This document shows, piece by piece, positions 51,795 through 61,092 of a DNA stretch of 64,000 nt (positions within the stretch are counted from its first letter, which is position 1; each line of letters starts with the position of its first letter). Source of the DNA: Mesorhizobium zhangyense. Lineage in GTDB: Bacteria; Pseudomonadota; Alphaproteobacteria; Rhizobiales; Rhizobiaceae. The stretch covers positions 1-64,000 of the forward strand of contig NZ_JAAKZG010000018.1 of assembly GCF_011045115.1 (NCBI RefSeq), written 5' to 3'. The notes under the pieces were generated by a model. The model was not told where the DNA came from and ran no database searches. It saw nothing but the letters and a program-made list of their open reading frames with translations. Position numbers and translations under genes: made by a program.

Positions 51795-52529
51795 TCAATC
51801 CTGGGCTGTCGGTCGTATCACAATACTGCCGACGTCCACATCGGCCGGCTGCTCGATCGCATAGGCTATGCCCCGAGCGATCGAAGCCGGTGGGATGGCA
51901 ATATTGGAAGCGCGTTCTCCAATTGCCGACTTCACGGCGGGATCGGTTATCGAGCTTGTAAAATCGGTCGAGATCATTCCTGGCGAAATCTCGGTGACCC
52001 TCAGATGCGGCCCTGCTTCCTGCCTCAAGGCTTCGCTAATTGTCCGCACTGCGTTCTTGGTCGCGGCATACACACCCATGGTGGGCAGGATTTTGATGCC
52101 CGCGGTCGAGACGATGTTGATGACGTGGCCCGTCCGTTGACGCTGGAAGACGGGCAATGCCGCAGCGATGCCGTAGAGCGTGCCACGCAGATTGACGTCG
52201 ATCATGGCGTCCCAGTCCTCGACGCGGAGCGCATCGAAACGGGATATGGGCCCAATCCCGGCATTGTTCACAATGACGTCGAGCCTGCCACCATGCTCAA
52301 TTGCCAATGTCACAAGCGCTTCAAGATCGCTCCGCTGGCGCACGTCGGTCACCTTGTACACGGCCTTGCCACCTGCATCGGTAATCTCGTCCACGATCGC
52401 TGCGAGCGCCTCCTCACGGCGCGCGCCTAGCACGACAAAAGCCCCTCGTTCTGCGAGCAGTTTCGCCGTCGCGCGGCCAATCCCGCTGCTTGCGCCCGTG
52501 ATGGCGACAATTTTGCCTTCGATACCCAT
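51795..52529 (-). CDS. Short-chain dehydrogenase/reductase (SDR)
   Basis: 244 residues. TGASSGIG near residue 11, GARREEAL after strand 2 (NADP type), VIVNNAGIGP, catalytic Ser in INIVSTAGI and YAATK. Lacks the usual GG..D end and finishes with VDVGSIVIRPTAQD, as in the YdfG-like group. Divergent from an AraC-type regulator 100 bases away; this pair is a widespread arrangement in which the regulator controls the SDR, often in response to reactive electrophiles. Confidence 0.88.
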   Translation of the reverse strand: MGIEGKIVAITGASSGIGRATAKLLAERGAFVVLGARREEALAAIVDEITDAGGKAVYKVTDVRQRSDLEALVTLAIEHGGRLDVIVNNAGIGPISRFDALRVEDWDAMIDVNLRGTLYGIAAALPVFQRQRTGHVINIVSTAGIKILPTMGVYAATKNAVRTISEALRQEAGPHLRVTEISPGMISTDFTSSITDPAVKSAIGERASNIAIPPASIARGIAYAIEQPADVDVGSIVIRPTAQD

Positions 52530-52628
52530 AGCTAGTCTCCTTCATTGATGTCATCGAAGAAGATAGGCACTGGGATCAAGATGATCTATGCTAGGATGTC
52601 CATGGGTTTATCGTGATCGTCCAAAGCT

Positions 52629-53522
52629 GTGACTGACCCCCTATCGGATGTCCTCAACGTTCTTGGCGCGACCGTGACCCGCCGCACCCAGCTGGAGGCT
52701 GCAGGACGATGGGCTCTTGCATTTCCGGCGCTTGACCGGCTCAAGTTTGTCGCGCTGCTGCGGGGAACCAGCTGGATAATGCTACCGGCGCGAGTGCCGC
52801 AACTTATGAGCGCAGGAGATGTCTGCCTGTTGGGGCGCACCGCATATGCGATAGCCAGCGATCCGGAGGTACCGCCCCTCGACGGCCAAACCTTCTACGG
52901 CGCCGGCGGCGATGTTGCGCGTCTGGGGGGCGACGAGACGATTGCGATCGGGGGAACCGTCACGTTCGACCCTGGAAATGTGGACTTCCTGCTCGACATG
53001 CTGCCGGATTTCCTCTTCGTTCCCCGATCTTCGCCCACATCCGGAGCGATGACGACGATCCTTGGGCTGATGAATGACGAGGTCGAGCGTGATGTCATCG
53101 GCAGCGAAATCGTCAATGCCCGGCTCGCTGATGTGTTGCTGGTGGAAGCGATCCGCGCCTATGCGGGCAATATCCAGCAGGTCGAGATCGGATGGCTTGG
53201 CGCTCTGTCGGATCCTCGGCTCGGTCGGGTCCTTCGCCTCATTCACGGGGACGTCGCGCAGCCGTGGACGGTGGCCCAACTCGCTAGTGTGGCCGGCATG
53301 TCGCGGGCTGCCTTTTCTGCGGAATTCACGCGCCGGGTGGGGCAGCCGCCACTCGCCTACGTGCGGGCGTGGCGTCTCACAATTGCCCGTGCGGCGCTGA
53401 CTCGCGGTGATGAGACTGTCGCCAGTATCGCACGCAAGGTTGGCTATACGTCGCAGAGTGCATTCGGTCATGCTTTCCGGTCCGCCTTCGGCTCACCTCC
53501 AAAAGCGCATGCGCGATCTTGA
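52629..53522 (+). CDS. AraC-family regulator (AraC_binding_2/cupin type)
   Basis: 297 residues. The N-terminal cupin-like domain includes GRWALAFPALDRLKFVALLR and GTSWIMLPARVPQLMSAGDV; the C-terminus carries both HTH units: WTVAQLASVAGMSRAAFSAE and VASIARKVGYTSQSAFGHAF. Starts with GTG at 52629. Likely activates the divergent SDR gene. Confidence 0.88.
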   Translation: MTDPLSDVLNVLGATVTRRTQLEAAGRWALAFPALDRLKFVALLRGTSWIMLPARVPQLMSAGDVCLLGRTAYAIASDPEVPPLDGQTFYGAGGDVARLGGDETIAIGGTVTFDPGNVDFLLDMLPDFLFVPRSSPTSGAMTTILGLMNDEVERDVIGSEIVNARLADVLLVEAIRAYAGNIQQVEIGWLGALSDPRLGRVLRLIHGDVAQPWTVAQLASVAGMSRAAFSAEFTRRVGQPPLAYVRAWRLTIARAALTRGDETVASIARKVGYTSQSAFGHAFRSAFGSPPKAHARS

Positions 53523-53727
53523 GAAGCGGCAGCTTTCAGGTGCCCCCGAGTCAACTTGAATGACCGACGAGCGCGCATTGCAGCCCGGCACCCTTGGATT
53601 CGACATCAGACTGGCCACCTCAGATCATAAAAAGGGCCTTCCCGTCAGCTTGGATATCGTAGTGACCTGCCCCCGGGTGAAAGTTCGAGATCCAGCGCTC
53701 TCGGCGCCGGGCGTCTGAATCTATCTA

Positions 53728-53973
53728 CTACCGCATCGAGATCAGGTTGGTGACAAGACCGGCTTTTACAGCCAGCTCGGGCCGAGAAGGCTGAGGAAGG
53801 CCGACATCTCGTAACTGGTCCGCAGTCAAATCGGCCAATGCGCTGGCTGTCGCCGTAGCGCGCTGCCACTTTCGGACAGTCGCTATCGTCGTCGCTACGA
53901 CGGTTATTGCCAACAACAAAGCGCGCTTTCTCGGCGCGCGATCTTCGAGGTGGTTCGTCATCATCTCAGCCAT
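53728..53973 (-). CDS. Small DUF1127-like protein
   Basis: 81 residues. The C-terminal half WQRATATASALADLTADQLR and DVGLPQPSRPELAVKAG matches the LSDRxLxDIGL pattern of DUF1127 proteins, Arg-rich small proteins that modulate phosphate and RNA metabolism in Agrobacterium relatives. The N-terminus is hydrophobic (ALLLAITVVATTIATV). ATG 53973 has GGAGACGA before it; a GTG at 53997 is less likely. Converges with nothing close; an isolated gene. Confidence 0.6.
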   Translation of the reverse strand: MAEMMTNHLEDRAPRKRALLLAITVVATTIATVRKWQRATATASALADLTADQLRDVGLPQPSRPELAVKAGLVTNLISMR

Positions 53974-54095
53974 TGTTCGTCTCCGCTTCTGGATCACCTC
54001 CAGAACTTCCCACCAAGGCGCTTAGCCGCTGTTGGGCTGTGCGCTAACAAAACGGCAAAGGAGGGCGGTTTGCCGCTAAATCGGCGTTAAATCGA

Positions 54096-56153
54096 ATGAC
54101 GGACTTGCTATTTCCTAGCTCCAGTCGAAATCTGGCGACGATGGTACGCATCCGGTTGTTCGGCGGCATAGAAGTCATATCTCCAGGTGGGCAGGCCGTG
54201 CGCTTTGCCACGCGCAAGGCTGCGCTGCTTTTGGCAGCCCTGGTTCTGGCCGGCCGTCGCGGCCTGCGGCGAGAGCAGATTTCCGAAGCGTTGTGGCCAG
54301 GCCGCGCCAATGTTCAGGCGCGCAACAGCCTGCGGCAGGCGCTTGTCGACATCAGGCGGTCCTTCCCGAATGACGGCAGTGGCCACATCCGGATCGAGGG
54401 GGATCAGGAGACCGTCTCGCTCATCTTCGATCCAGATGAAACGGACATCTCGATCTTCGATCTGAAGCTCGAGACCGGCCAAGCCGCCGATCTTGCCATC
54501 GCTGCGGATCTCTATCACGGTGAATTGCTTGCGGGCGAGGCCATCGCCGAAGGACTGCACGAGTGGTTTGGGCCATATCAAAACGGTTATCAGCGCAAGG
54601 CGCTTCACCTAGTAGAGCAACTCAGTCTCGCACAGGCTGCGCCCGGCTTGGCGGAAGAGGCAGCCTGCGAGAGACTGGCGCAGAGGCTGCTCGCTTCAGA
54701 CCCTGCCGCGGAAGCCGCCCATCGGGCGTTGATCCGCATCCACGCTCGCCAGGGGCACGAGAACCTGGCCTTGCGCCAGTTCGAGCTGTGCCGGGCTGCC
54801 TTGAGAAAGCATCTCGGCGTGGAACCGGAAGCACAGACCAACTCCCTAGCCGCGGCCCTGCGATTGCGCGAAGAAATCGAACATCGTATCGCTCCAGTCT
54901 CCGAGATCACGTCGCAGCAGGTGGCAATCCCGGCTCCGATGAAACAAGACGACCGCCCGTCGGTCGCGGTGCTGCCATTTCAGAATTTGAGCGGCGATCC
55001 CGAGCAGGAATATTTTGCCGACGGCATCGTGGAAGATATCATCACCGCACTCGCTCGCTTCCGCCACCTGTTCGTCATCGCCCGAAATTCGAGCTTCACT
55101 TACAAGGGGCGGGCCGTCGACACGAAGCAGGTTGGGCGTGAGTTGAACGTGCGCTACGTCGTCGAAGGAAGCGTGCGCCGAGCTGGCGAGCGTCTGCGCA
55201 TCAGTGCACAATTGATCGACGCCTCGACAGGCGCTCATCTATGGGCGGACCGTTTTGACCGACCTCTGGCTGACGTATTCGATCTGCAGGACCAGGTCGC
55301 ATCGAGCATAGTTGGCGCCATAACGCCGAAGGTGGAGGAGGCGGAGATCGAGCGTGCCAAGAGCAAGCCGACCGAAAGCCTGGACGCCTATGACTACTAT
55401 CTCCGCGGTCTGGCTGTCTTTGACCGCACGACCACCAGCAGGACGGCCATAGACGAAGCTTTGCGGCTTTTTATGCAAGCGGTCACTCATGACCGAGAGT
55501 TCGCAATAGCCTATGCCAGAGCGGCGCGATGTTTTGTCACCCGAAAGAGCAACGGCTGGATGGTCGATCGCGCAAAAGAGGTTGCCGAAGCTATGCGACT
55601 GGCCAGGAAAGCGATCGAGTTCGGTCGGGATGACCCGGTTGCGCTGTCTTACGGCGGATATGTGCTGGGTTACGCTGGCGGCGAGCTTGAGGACTGTGCG
55701 GCCTGGATAGACCGCGCACTCGTTCTCAACCCGAATTTGGCTGCGGCTTGGGGTTATAGCAGTTGGGCGAAGGCCTGCCTGGGCGAACCGGACGAGGCCG
55801 TCGAACACGCAGCGCTTGCCATGCGTCTCAGCCCGTTGGACCCGCGCATGTTCGCATGGCAGTTTTGCACTGCGCTGGCGCACTTCTGCGGTGGTCGTTA
55901 CGACAGCGCGGTTTCGTGGGCAAGAATTTCCTTGCTCTCCCAGCCTAACTACTCGAGCGCGATGCGCGTCATCGCGGCCAGTCATGCGCTCGCGGGACGG
56001 CTTGAGAAAGCACAGGAAATGGTCGCCCATCTGCGCGACCTCAATCCCACCCTCCGGCTTTCGAACCTCGCCGACGTGCTGCCCCCGTTCCGTCGAGCGG
56101 ACGACCGCGATCGGTATATCGAGGGCCTCAGGGAAGCCGGGCTGCCGGAGTGA
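54096..56153 (+). CDS. SARP-type regulator with TolB-like and TPR domains
   Basis: 685 residues, three parts. Residues 15-115: winged-helix OmpR/SARP DNA-binding domain (IRLFGGIEVISPGGQAVRFA, ISEALWPGRANVQARNSLRQ). 120-260: BTAD helical repeats (ELLAGEAIAEGLHEWFGPYQ, KHLGVEPEAQT). 288-420: TolB-like/FlgO-like N-terminal domain (PSVAVLPFQNLSGDPEQEYF, DGIVEDIITALARF). 430-685: TPR repeats. Proteins of this design are common in Rhizobiales and often annotated as adenylate cyclase, but no cyclase catalytic domain is present. Probably a transcription regulator; target unknown. Start uncertain: 54096 or ATG 54141. Confidence 0.8.
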   Translation: MTDLLFPSSSRNLATMVRIRLFGGIEVISPGGQAVRFATRKAALLLAALVLAGRRGLRREQISEALWPGRANVQARNSLRQALVDIRRSFPNDGSGHIRIEGDQETVSLIFDPDETDISIFDLKLETGQAADLAIAADLYHGELLAGEAIAEGLHEWFGPYQNGYQRKALHLVEQLSLAQAAPGLAEEAACERLAQRLLASDPAAEAAHRALIRIHARQGHENLALRQFELCRAALRKHLGVEPEAQTNSLAAALRLREEIEHRIAPVSEITSQQVAIPAPMKQDDRPSVAVLPFQNLSGDPEQEYFADGIVEDIITALARFRHLFVIARNSSFTYKGRAVDTKQVGRELNVRYVVEGSVRRAGERLRISAQLIDASTGAHLWADRFDRPLADVFDLQDQVASSIVGAITPKVEEAEIERAKSKPTESLDAYDYYLRGLAVFDRTTTSRTAIDEALRLFMQAVTHDREFAIAYARAARCFVTRKSNGWMVDRAKEVAEAMRLARKAIEFGRDDPVALSYGGYVLGYAGGELEDCAAWIDRALVLNPNLAAAWGYSSWAKACLGEPDEAVEHAALAMRLSPLDPRMFAWQFCTALAHFCGGRYDSAVSWARISLLSQPNYSSAMRVIAASHALAGRLEKAQEMVAHLRDLNPTLRLSNLADVLPPFRRADDRDRYIEGLREAGLPE

Positions 56154-56305
56154 TTTTTGTGGCACATCTCGTTACCGAGCAGGTGAGAATGGCAGGCAGC
56201 CTTCTGTGTCCGATTTTGGTGAGATAACGGAGCCGCGTGAATGTCACCCCCAATCCCAGGATCAGGACGCTCCCTAGCAGCTCCTTGTAAAGCTCGACAA
56301 AGAAA

Positions 56306-56340
56306 TTATCTAGTGTGCTAGAAACAGGTGCACTAGATAA
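56306..56340. promoter_or_regulatory. Operator-like inverted repeat before the MarR gene
   Basis: TTATCTAGTG at 56306-56315 and CACTAGATAA at 56331-56340 are perfect mirror arms with a 15-base spacer; the left arm also contains CTAGTGTGCTAG. It ends five bases before the start of the OhrR-like gene, so binding would block that gene. Confidence 0.65.
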
Positions 56341-56345
56341 ATAAA

Positions 56346-56783
56346 ATGTCCGAGATCGAAACCCGGCGCACGGTCGGGACACAGCTTTCATTCGCACTCT
56401 ATGGCGCGGCCAATCGGATGGCTCGCCTTCACAAGCCCTTTCTGGAGCCGCTGGGCCTGACCTTCCCGCAATATCTCGTGATGCTCGAGCTGTTTGGAGG
56501 TACGCCGCGCGCTGTTGGAGAGTTGGGCGCGAAGCTCGGTATGGATACGGGAACGATTACGCCGCTTCTCAAGCGGCTCCAAGCATCTGGCCTCGTGAGC
56601 CGTACACGCGACCGCGACGACGAACGTCGTGTCCTGATCGATCTTACGGCAGGCGGAGAGGCCTTACGCGTGGGACTTTGGGGCATCACGGAAAAGATCA
56701 AGACGGCCTGCCAGCTCACCGACGACGGACTGGCTGAACTCCGCGACACGCTTGATGCAATCGCTCGACCCGCCCGCAACTGA
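56346..56783 (+). CDS. OhrR-like MarR regulator without the reactive cysteine
   Basis: 145 residues, very close to the OhrR pattern: QLSFALYGAANRMARLHKPF, LGLTFPQYLVMLELF, VGELGAKLGMDTGTITPLLK, RLQASGLVSRTRDRDDERRV. In OhrR, Cys15 reacts with organic hydroperoxides and Tyr29 and Tyr40 stabilise it; here these positions are Ser15, His29 and Phe40. Only Cys122 remains. It can probably bind DNA, but should sense another signal. Start ATG at 56346 right after a palindrome. Followed by a dinucleotide-binding reductase. Confidence 0.85.
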   Translation: MSEIETRRTVGTQLSFALYGAANRMARLHKPFLEPLGLTFPQYLVMLELFGGTPRAVGELGAKLGMDTGTITPLLKRLQASGLVSRTRDRDDERRVLIDLTAGGEALRVGLWGITEKIKTACQLTDDGLAELRDTLDAIARPARN

Positions 56784-56820
56784 GGGTGGGCACTCTTCCA
56801 CCTTCGCGAAAGGACATCCC

Positions 56821-57555
56821 ATGAAAATCGGAATCATCGGCGCTGGAAACATCGGCGCCACTTTGTCGCGAAAGCTTGCCGCCAGCGGCCATGAGGTCAA
56901 ACTCGCCAATTCGAAGGGGCCAGATAGTATTCGCGATCTTGCCCGCACCGTAGGAGCTACCGCTGTTACGAAGGAGGAAGCCGTTCAGGGCGTGGAGGCG
57001 ATCGTTCTGTCGATCCCGTTCGCGAAGTATCCTGATCTCGCCAAGCTCTTCAACGAGGTGCCGACCGACGTTGTGGTCATCGACACCTCCAACTATTATC
57101 CGTTCCGCGACGGCGCGATCGCCGAGGTCGATGAGGGAAAGCCCGAAAGCGCTTGGGTGAGTGAGCAGATCGGTCGTCCGGTCGTCAAGGCATGGAACGC
57201 CGTTCTGGCGGTCACATTGGCCGAGCGAGGCCGACCAAACGGGGCACCTGGACGCATCGCCATTCCTGTCGCGGGTGACGATCCCAATGCCAAGGCCACT
57301 GCTATAAAACTCGTAGAAGCCACCGGCTTTGACGCGCTGGACTCTGGGCGTGTTGGTGACTCCTGGCGTCAGCAGCCCGGCACTCCCGCCTATTGCACGG
57401 AATTAACAATGAACGAGCTGAAATCGGCGCTGCGGTCGGCTGATCGGTCGCGCGCGCCCGGCAATCGCGACGCCCTTCTCAACGAAGCCATGGCTGCCGG
57501 CGGCAAGCGGACCCACGACGAAGGCGTCGCCCGCAACCGGGCGGTGACTGCGTGA
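56821..57555 (+). CDS. NADPH-dependent F420 reductase-like dinucleotide-binding protein
   Basis: 244 residues: KIGIIGAGNIGATLSRKLAA as NADP(H) site, then VEAIVLSIPFAKYPDLAKLF and VVIDTSNYYPFRDG, the F420-oxidoreductase/ProC-like fold found in many bacteria without F420 (annotated as NADP oxidoreductase). Substrate unknown. ATG 56821 with AAAGGA before it. Lies 37 bases after the OhrR-like gene and is probably its regulated partner. Confidence 0.82.
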   Translation: MKIGIIGAGNIGATLSRKLAASGHEVKLANSKGPDSIRDLARTVGATAVTKEEAVQGVEAIVLSIPFAKYPDLAKLFNEVPTDVVVIDTSNYYPFRDGAIAEVDEGKPESAWVSEQIGRPVVKAWNAVLAVTLAERGRPNGAPGRIAIPVAGDDPNAKATAIKLVEATGFDALDSGRVGDSWRQQPGTPAYCTELTMNELKSALRSADRSRAPGNRDALLNEAMAAGGKRTHDEGVARNRAVTA

Positions 57556-57969
57556 TCACCGATGCGTAGGTCCCACGAAATCGGCATTCCGGAAAATCTG
57601 ATCCGAAGCCGTCCGCCATCGGCCTCTGAAAATCGGTCAAGGCGGCTTCCACAACAAGCCTGATCTTGACCGGCTCCCCTCCCGGCCTCCGTGTTGGGAG
57701 GAGGCGAAACCCTTCCGGCAATTCACCTCGCCGAAGCAAGGGCGGACAGTCTTGGCACATGCGGCACTAGGAGCAGTTACTCGACGCTCTGCCGTTGAGC
57801 GGCTTCATCCGCTGGTTTAACGGCAATTGGGCGACAGCATGGTTGCCTCAACACAGAAGTCCGAACCTCTTGGTCCACGAACCCCGCTTATTGCACGCTG
57901 CGGCGCTATATTCTGCAAGATTGCCACCAAAACACCGCCGATACCCGCATTGCTCACAACAAGAGCACC
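57556..57969. other. Intergenic stretch, nothing recognised
   Basis: About 410 bases between convergent units. Open frames here have no known domain. Composition is ordinary. Confidence 0.35.
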
Positions 57970-58659
57970 CTAGCGCAGATCGCCTAGTTGGCGGACAACG
58001 GCATCTCGGACACGGTCGCCATTCAAATCCACGTAGAATGTATCGTTTCCCGCGCCGCCTTCGAGGTAGTCGTTTCCTGAATTTGCCGTGTTCGAGTAAA
58101 GCACGTCGTTGCCGTCCATCCCGTACAAATTGTCGACGCCCTCCAGACCATTCAGGACATCGTTGCCTCCATATCCGGCTAGATTGTTGGCTCCGACGTT
58201 GCCGGTAATCCTGTTATTGAGCTCATTTCCGTATGCGTAGGTCCCCGCTAGTTCCGACCAATACAATGTTTTCTATGTCACCACTGAAAAAGGCCGAGTT
58301 GGGGTGCCAGTAAAATAAATGGAAGATTCCGACACTACGGTGTCGATACCGCCAAATCCGGGCGCGGCTTCATCGATATTGTCGAACCCATCGGAGAAAT
58401 AGGTGTCGGTGCCTGCGCCACCTGCCATGAAATCAGTGACGGTGCCCGGACCGGCATCCTCATCGCCGGAAAGGTAATCACTACCGGCTCCGCCGTAGAG
58501 GGTGTCCGCACCTTCGTCGCCGTAGATGGTATCGTCACCGCCCAAGCCATAGATTGTGTCGTCACCACCATAGCCATGGATGAGGTCGTCTCCTTCGGTA
58601 ACGGCGTCACCAAAACCGTCGAGAATATCCGCGCCGCTTGTTCCATTTACAACAGCCAT
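57970..58659 (-). pseudogene. RTX-type calcium-binding repeat protein, interrupted
   Basis: Glycine-aspartate nonapeptide repeats occur in series: GGDDTIYGLGGDDTIYGDEG, ADTLYGGAGSDYLSGD, and later AGYGGNDVLNGLEGVDNLYG, MDGNDVLYS, GNDYLEGGAGNDTFYVDLNG. Such repeats bind Ca2+ in proteins secreted by type I systems. The start at 58659 (AAAGGAC site) is followed by 128 codons up to a TAG at 58273-58275. The expected SGDIENIVLVGTSG is encoded in another frame at 58243-58290, so two compensating frameshifts flank it. No exporter genes are near. Without the shifts the protein would have about 230 residues. Confidence 0.7.
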
Positions 58660-58701
58660 ATCCAGTGTCCTTTCCGCGACCAACTTTTTGCCGACAACCA
58701 T

Positions 58702-59087
58702 CGTCCTCTGACGTCCGACAGCGACGACTTCGCTTCAAAACAAATCTGCGACATGGAGAGGTAGTAAGGCACGCCAGAGCTCCCGCGCACGAGCCCGCCC
58801 GTGCGTCGCAGAGCCCAGGCCGGATGAACTGCCTCAAAAGAGGCCCACGTACATCTGAGCACGGGGAGATTGCATGCTCGGGCGAGTACACGCAACGAGA
58901 TAATTCTACCTCATTGGGAGGCGGGGAACTGAGGCGTGGGTTCTTTGTGGAACCCATTGCGCCGGCCAATGCAGCTTCCGGGCGTTAATTCTGCGCCGCC
59001 CACTCCGACGGAAACGCGCGGAGTTTGATCGGCGTGGATCGCGCAGTCGCAACGGCTCGTTAGACGCTAGTCTAGGGAGGTGGGGTG
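58702..59087. other. Intergenic stretch, nothing recognised
   Basis: About 390 bases between the RTX gene start and the end of the kinase gene. No credible coding frame or hairpin noticed. Confidence 0.3.
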
Positions 59088-60461
59088 TCAGGTCAGGCTG
59101 TCTATAGGTGCTTCCAACGTCCAAATGAGACCATCCGGGGCAAAAGCGACACTGCCGACCCCGTTCACGGCCGCAGGGGCAACTCTTTCAAGAACCACTC
59201 TTCCGAAACCCTTGCGGTCTGGCTCATGCGCAACTGGACCGCCGCTCTCCTTCCACGTCAAGCAAATATGCGACGGGTTTGCTTCCGCAGTTCTCCACTC
59301 TATGTCGATCCGTCCGCCGGGCGTCGAAAGCGCACCATATTTGACCGAGTTTGTCGCAAGTTCATGGAAGGCAATGCCCAGATACTGGACGGCGGTCGCA
59401 CCGAGCATCAGCGCATTGCCACGGGCAGAAACCCGCTCATCATTTGCAAATGGTTGGACTTGCTTGGTGATGAGTTGGCTCAGGTCGGCTCCGCGCCAAT
59501 CGCCGTCAACCAGAAGATCGTGAGAACTGGCCAGCGCCATGATGCGTTCTCTGATCTGGGCCTCGAAATCTTCGGTAGATGTGGCGCGTTTCCGCGTCTC
59601 TCTAATCATGGATAAAATCACGGCGAACTGGTTTTTCACTCGATGATTGACTTCGCGCATCAACATCCGGATGCGATTTTCGCTCTCCTTCCGATCGGTG
59701 ATGTTTCTCGCAATCTTGGATGCTCCGATGACCATGCCGGCCGCATTTCTCACCGGGGAGACGGTCAACGATATGTTGATGAGCGTACCATTCTTATGCT
59801 GCCTGATGGTGTCGAAATGGTCCACGCGCTCGCCGGCTCGGATACGTCCGAGGATCACGTCCTCTTCTGCCTTCCGGTCGGCCGGAATAAGGAAACCTAT
59901 GTGCTTGCCGATGGCTTCGTCAGCCGTATAGCCGAAAAGCTCCTCGGCACCGCGGTTCCAGCTTGCAATCACCCCGGTGAGGCTTTTGCTGAGGATGGCA
60001 TCATCGGAAGATTCCACGATCGCGGCCAGCCGGTGGGTTACTTCCTCGGCTGTCTTGTGATCGGTAATGTCGACCAGAATGTTGATCGCGCCGACTATCT
60101 TGCCTTCTTCGTCGCGAATTGGGGAAGGAAACGCCAGAAACGGAACGAGACTTCCGTCTGGCCTTTCGGCAATGGCTTCTCCCTTGAGCGCTCGGCCTTG
60201 TTTGACGGCAATCGCCATTGGACATTCGGCATGGGGCATCGGCCGTCCGTCCGGGTAGCGCAGACGCCACGAGCCACACCATTCGCTCATTCCGATTTCG
60301 GGGCGATGCGCCCAAAGTGCGGCGGCGGCCTCGTTGAAATAGGTAATCCGCCCCTGAGCATCCGTCATGTAGATCGCGGCAGCCGAATCCTCAACAAGTT
60401 GGGGAGCTGTGAAATCGCCGGCAAAATCACCATTCAAGGCGAGTAATTTCTGTTCCAGCAT
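59088..60461 (-). CDS. HWE-family sensor histidine kinase with two PAS domains
   Basis: 457 residues, soluble. PAS 1 about 20-130 (AAIYMTDAQGRITYFNEAAA, with PAC end INILVDITDHK), PAS 2 about 140-255 (DDAILSKSLTGVIASWNRGA, AEELFGYTADEAIGKHIGFL), then HWE kinase core: MLMREVNHRVKNQFAVILSM with phospho-His in NHRVKN, and HELATNSVKYGALSTPGGRI as N box; WKESGGP replaces the G1 region. Typical of alphaproteobacterial light, redox or general-stress signalling. No response regulator gene is adjacent. PAS ligand (haem or flavin) cannot be told; the LOV cysteine motif is absent. Confidence 0.9.
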   Translation of the reverse strand: MLEQKLLALNGDFAGDFTAPQLVEDSAAAIYMTDAQGRITYFNEAAAALWAHRPEIGMSEWCGSWRLRYPDGRPMPHAECPMAIAVKQGRALKGEAIAERPDGSLVPFLAFPSPIRDEEGKIVGAINILVDITDHKTAEEVTHRLAAIVESSDDAILSKSLTGVIASWNRGAEELFGYTADEAIGKHIGFLIPADRKAEEDVILGRIRAGERVDHFDTIRQHKNGTLINISLTVSPVRNAAGMVIGASKIARNITDRKESENRIRMLMREVNHRVKNQFAVILSMIRETRKRATSTEDFEAQIRERIMALASSHDLLVDGDWRGADLSQLITKQVQPFANDERVSARGNALMLGATAVQYLGIAFHELATNSVKYGALSTPGGRIDIEWRTAEANPSHICLTWKESGGPVAHEPDRKGFGRVVLERVAPAAVNGVGSVAFAPDGLIWTLEAPIDSLT

Positions 60462-61092
60462 GATGTTGCCCTAGATGCCTGTCTTGCTTGCTTTCTCGCC
60501 AATTTAGGACATTGCCACATAATGGAAAGACGCGCTGATTTATCGGTTGGGCCTCTATCGTGTCACCGGCAAAAACTGTGTTTGTCTTCCCAAGGTTGAT
60601 ATCGAGAAAACCGCCGCGCCTCATCGCGAGGAGTTTCATGCCGGAGCAGTCTCGCAGCGGAAAAATTGAGAACAGGCGTCATATATGACGTAGAAGGAAT
60701 GGCGCGCGCTAATCAAGAGGCTCGACGTACTTGCGCGGGGGGTGGAGCGGGTGGCGCCGAGCCTCCGCTGACACAGTGCTAGCGTTGGCCAGAGCCCATT
60801 ATCGACCGGTATCGCGATTAGGTGAGGCGGATGAAGTGATGAGCCGTCACCCGATGGGGTAAGGGGAAGCTGTGCCCGGAACCCTCCCTCTCGCAACCAG
60901 CAGAAAGCGAAGAATGCTAATTGTGTGGAGAATAGGTACTATTTGAGTATGAAAGGAAAGCGCGAAGGCTATGATCTATTGTACCAATTGTTATTAGATT
61001 ATCTGACGTTTATTGCTTATGTTATTTGCGCGTGACGCAGATTGGGCTTAAATTACCTTTGCATTGTTTATAGATATGAATCGGAGTTGGGA
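60462..61092. other. Intergenic stretch, AT-rich to the right
   Basis: About 630 bases between divergent genes. A short minus frame (60427-60639) starts MKLLAMRRGGFLDINLGKTN but has no family match. From 60910 to 61080 base content is clearly lower in GC, suggesting a promoter for the cyclase gene. Confidence 0.35.

Noticed and set aside
60427..60639. Short minus frame (70 codons) overlapping the kinase start
   Set aside because: Begins like a small protein (MKLLAMRRGGFLDINLG), but there is no ribosome site and no recognised family such as NepR.
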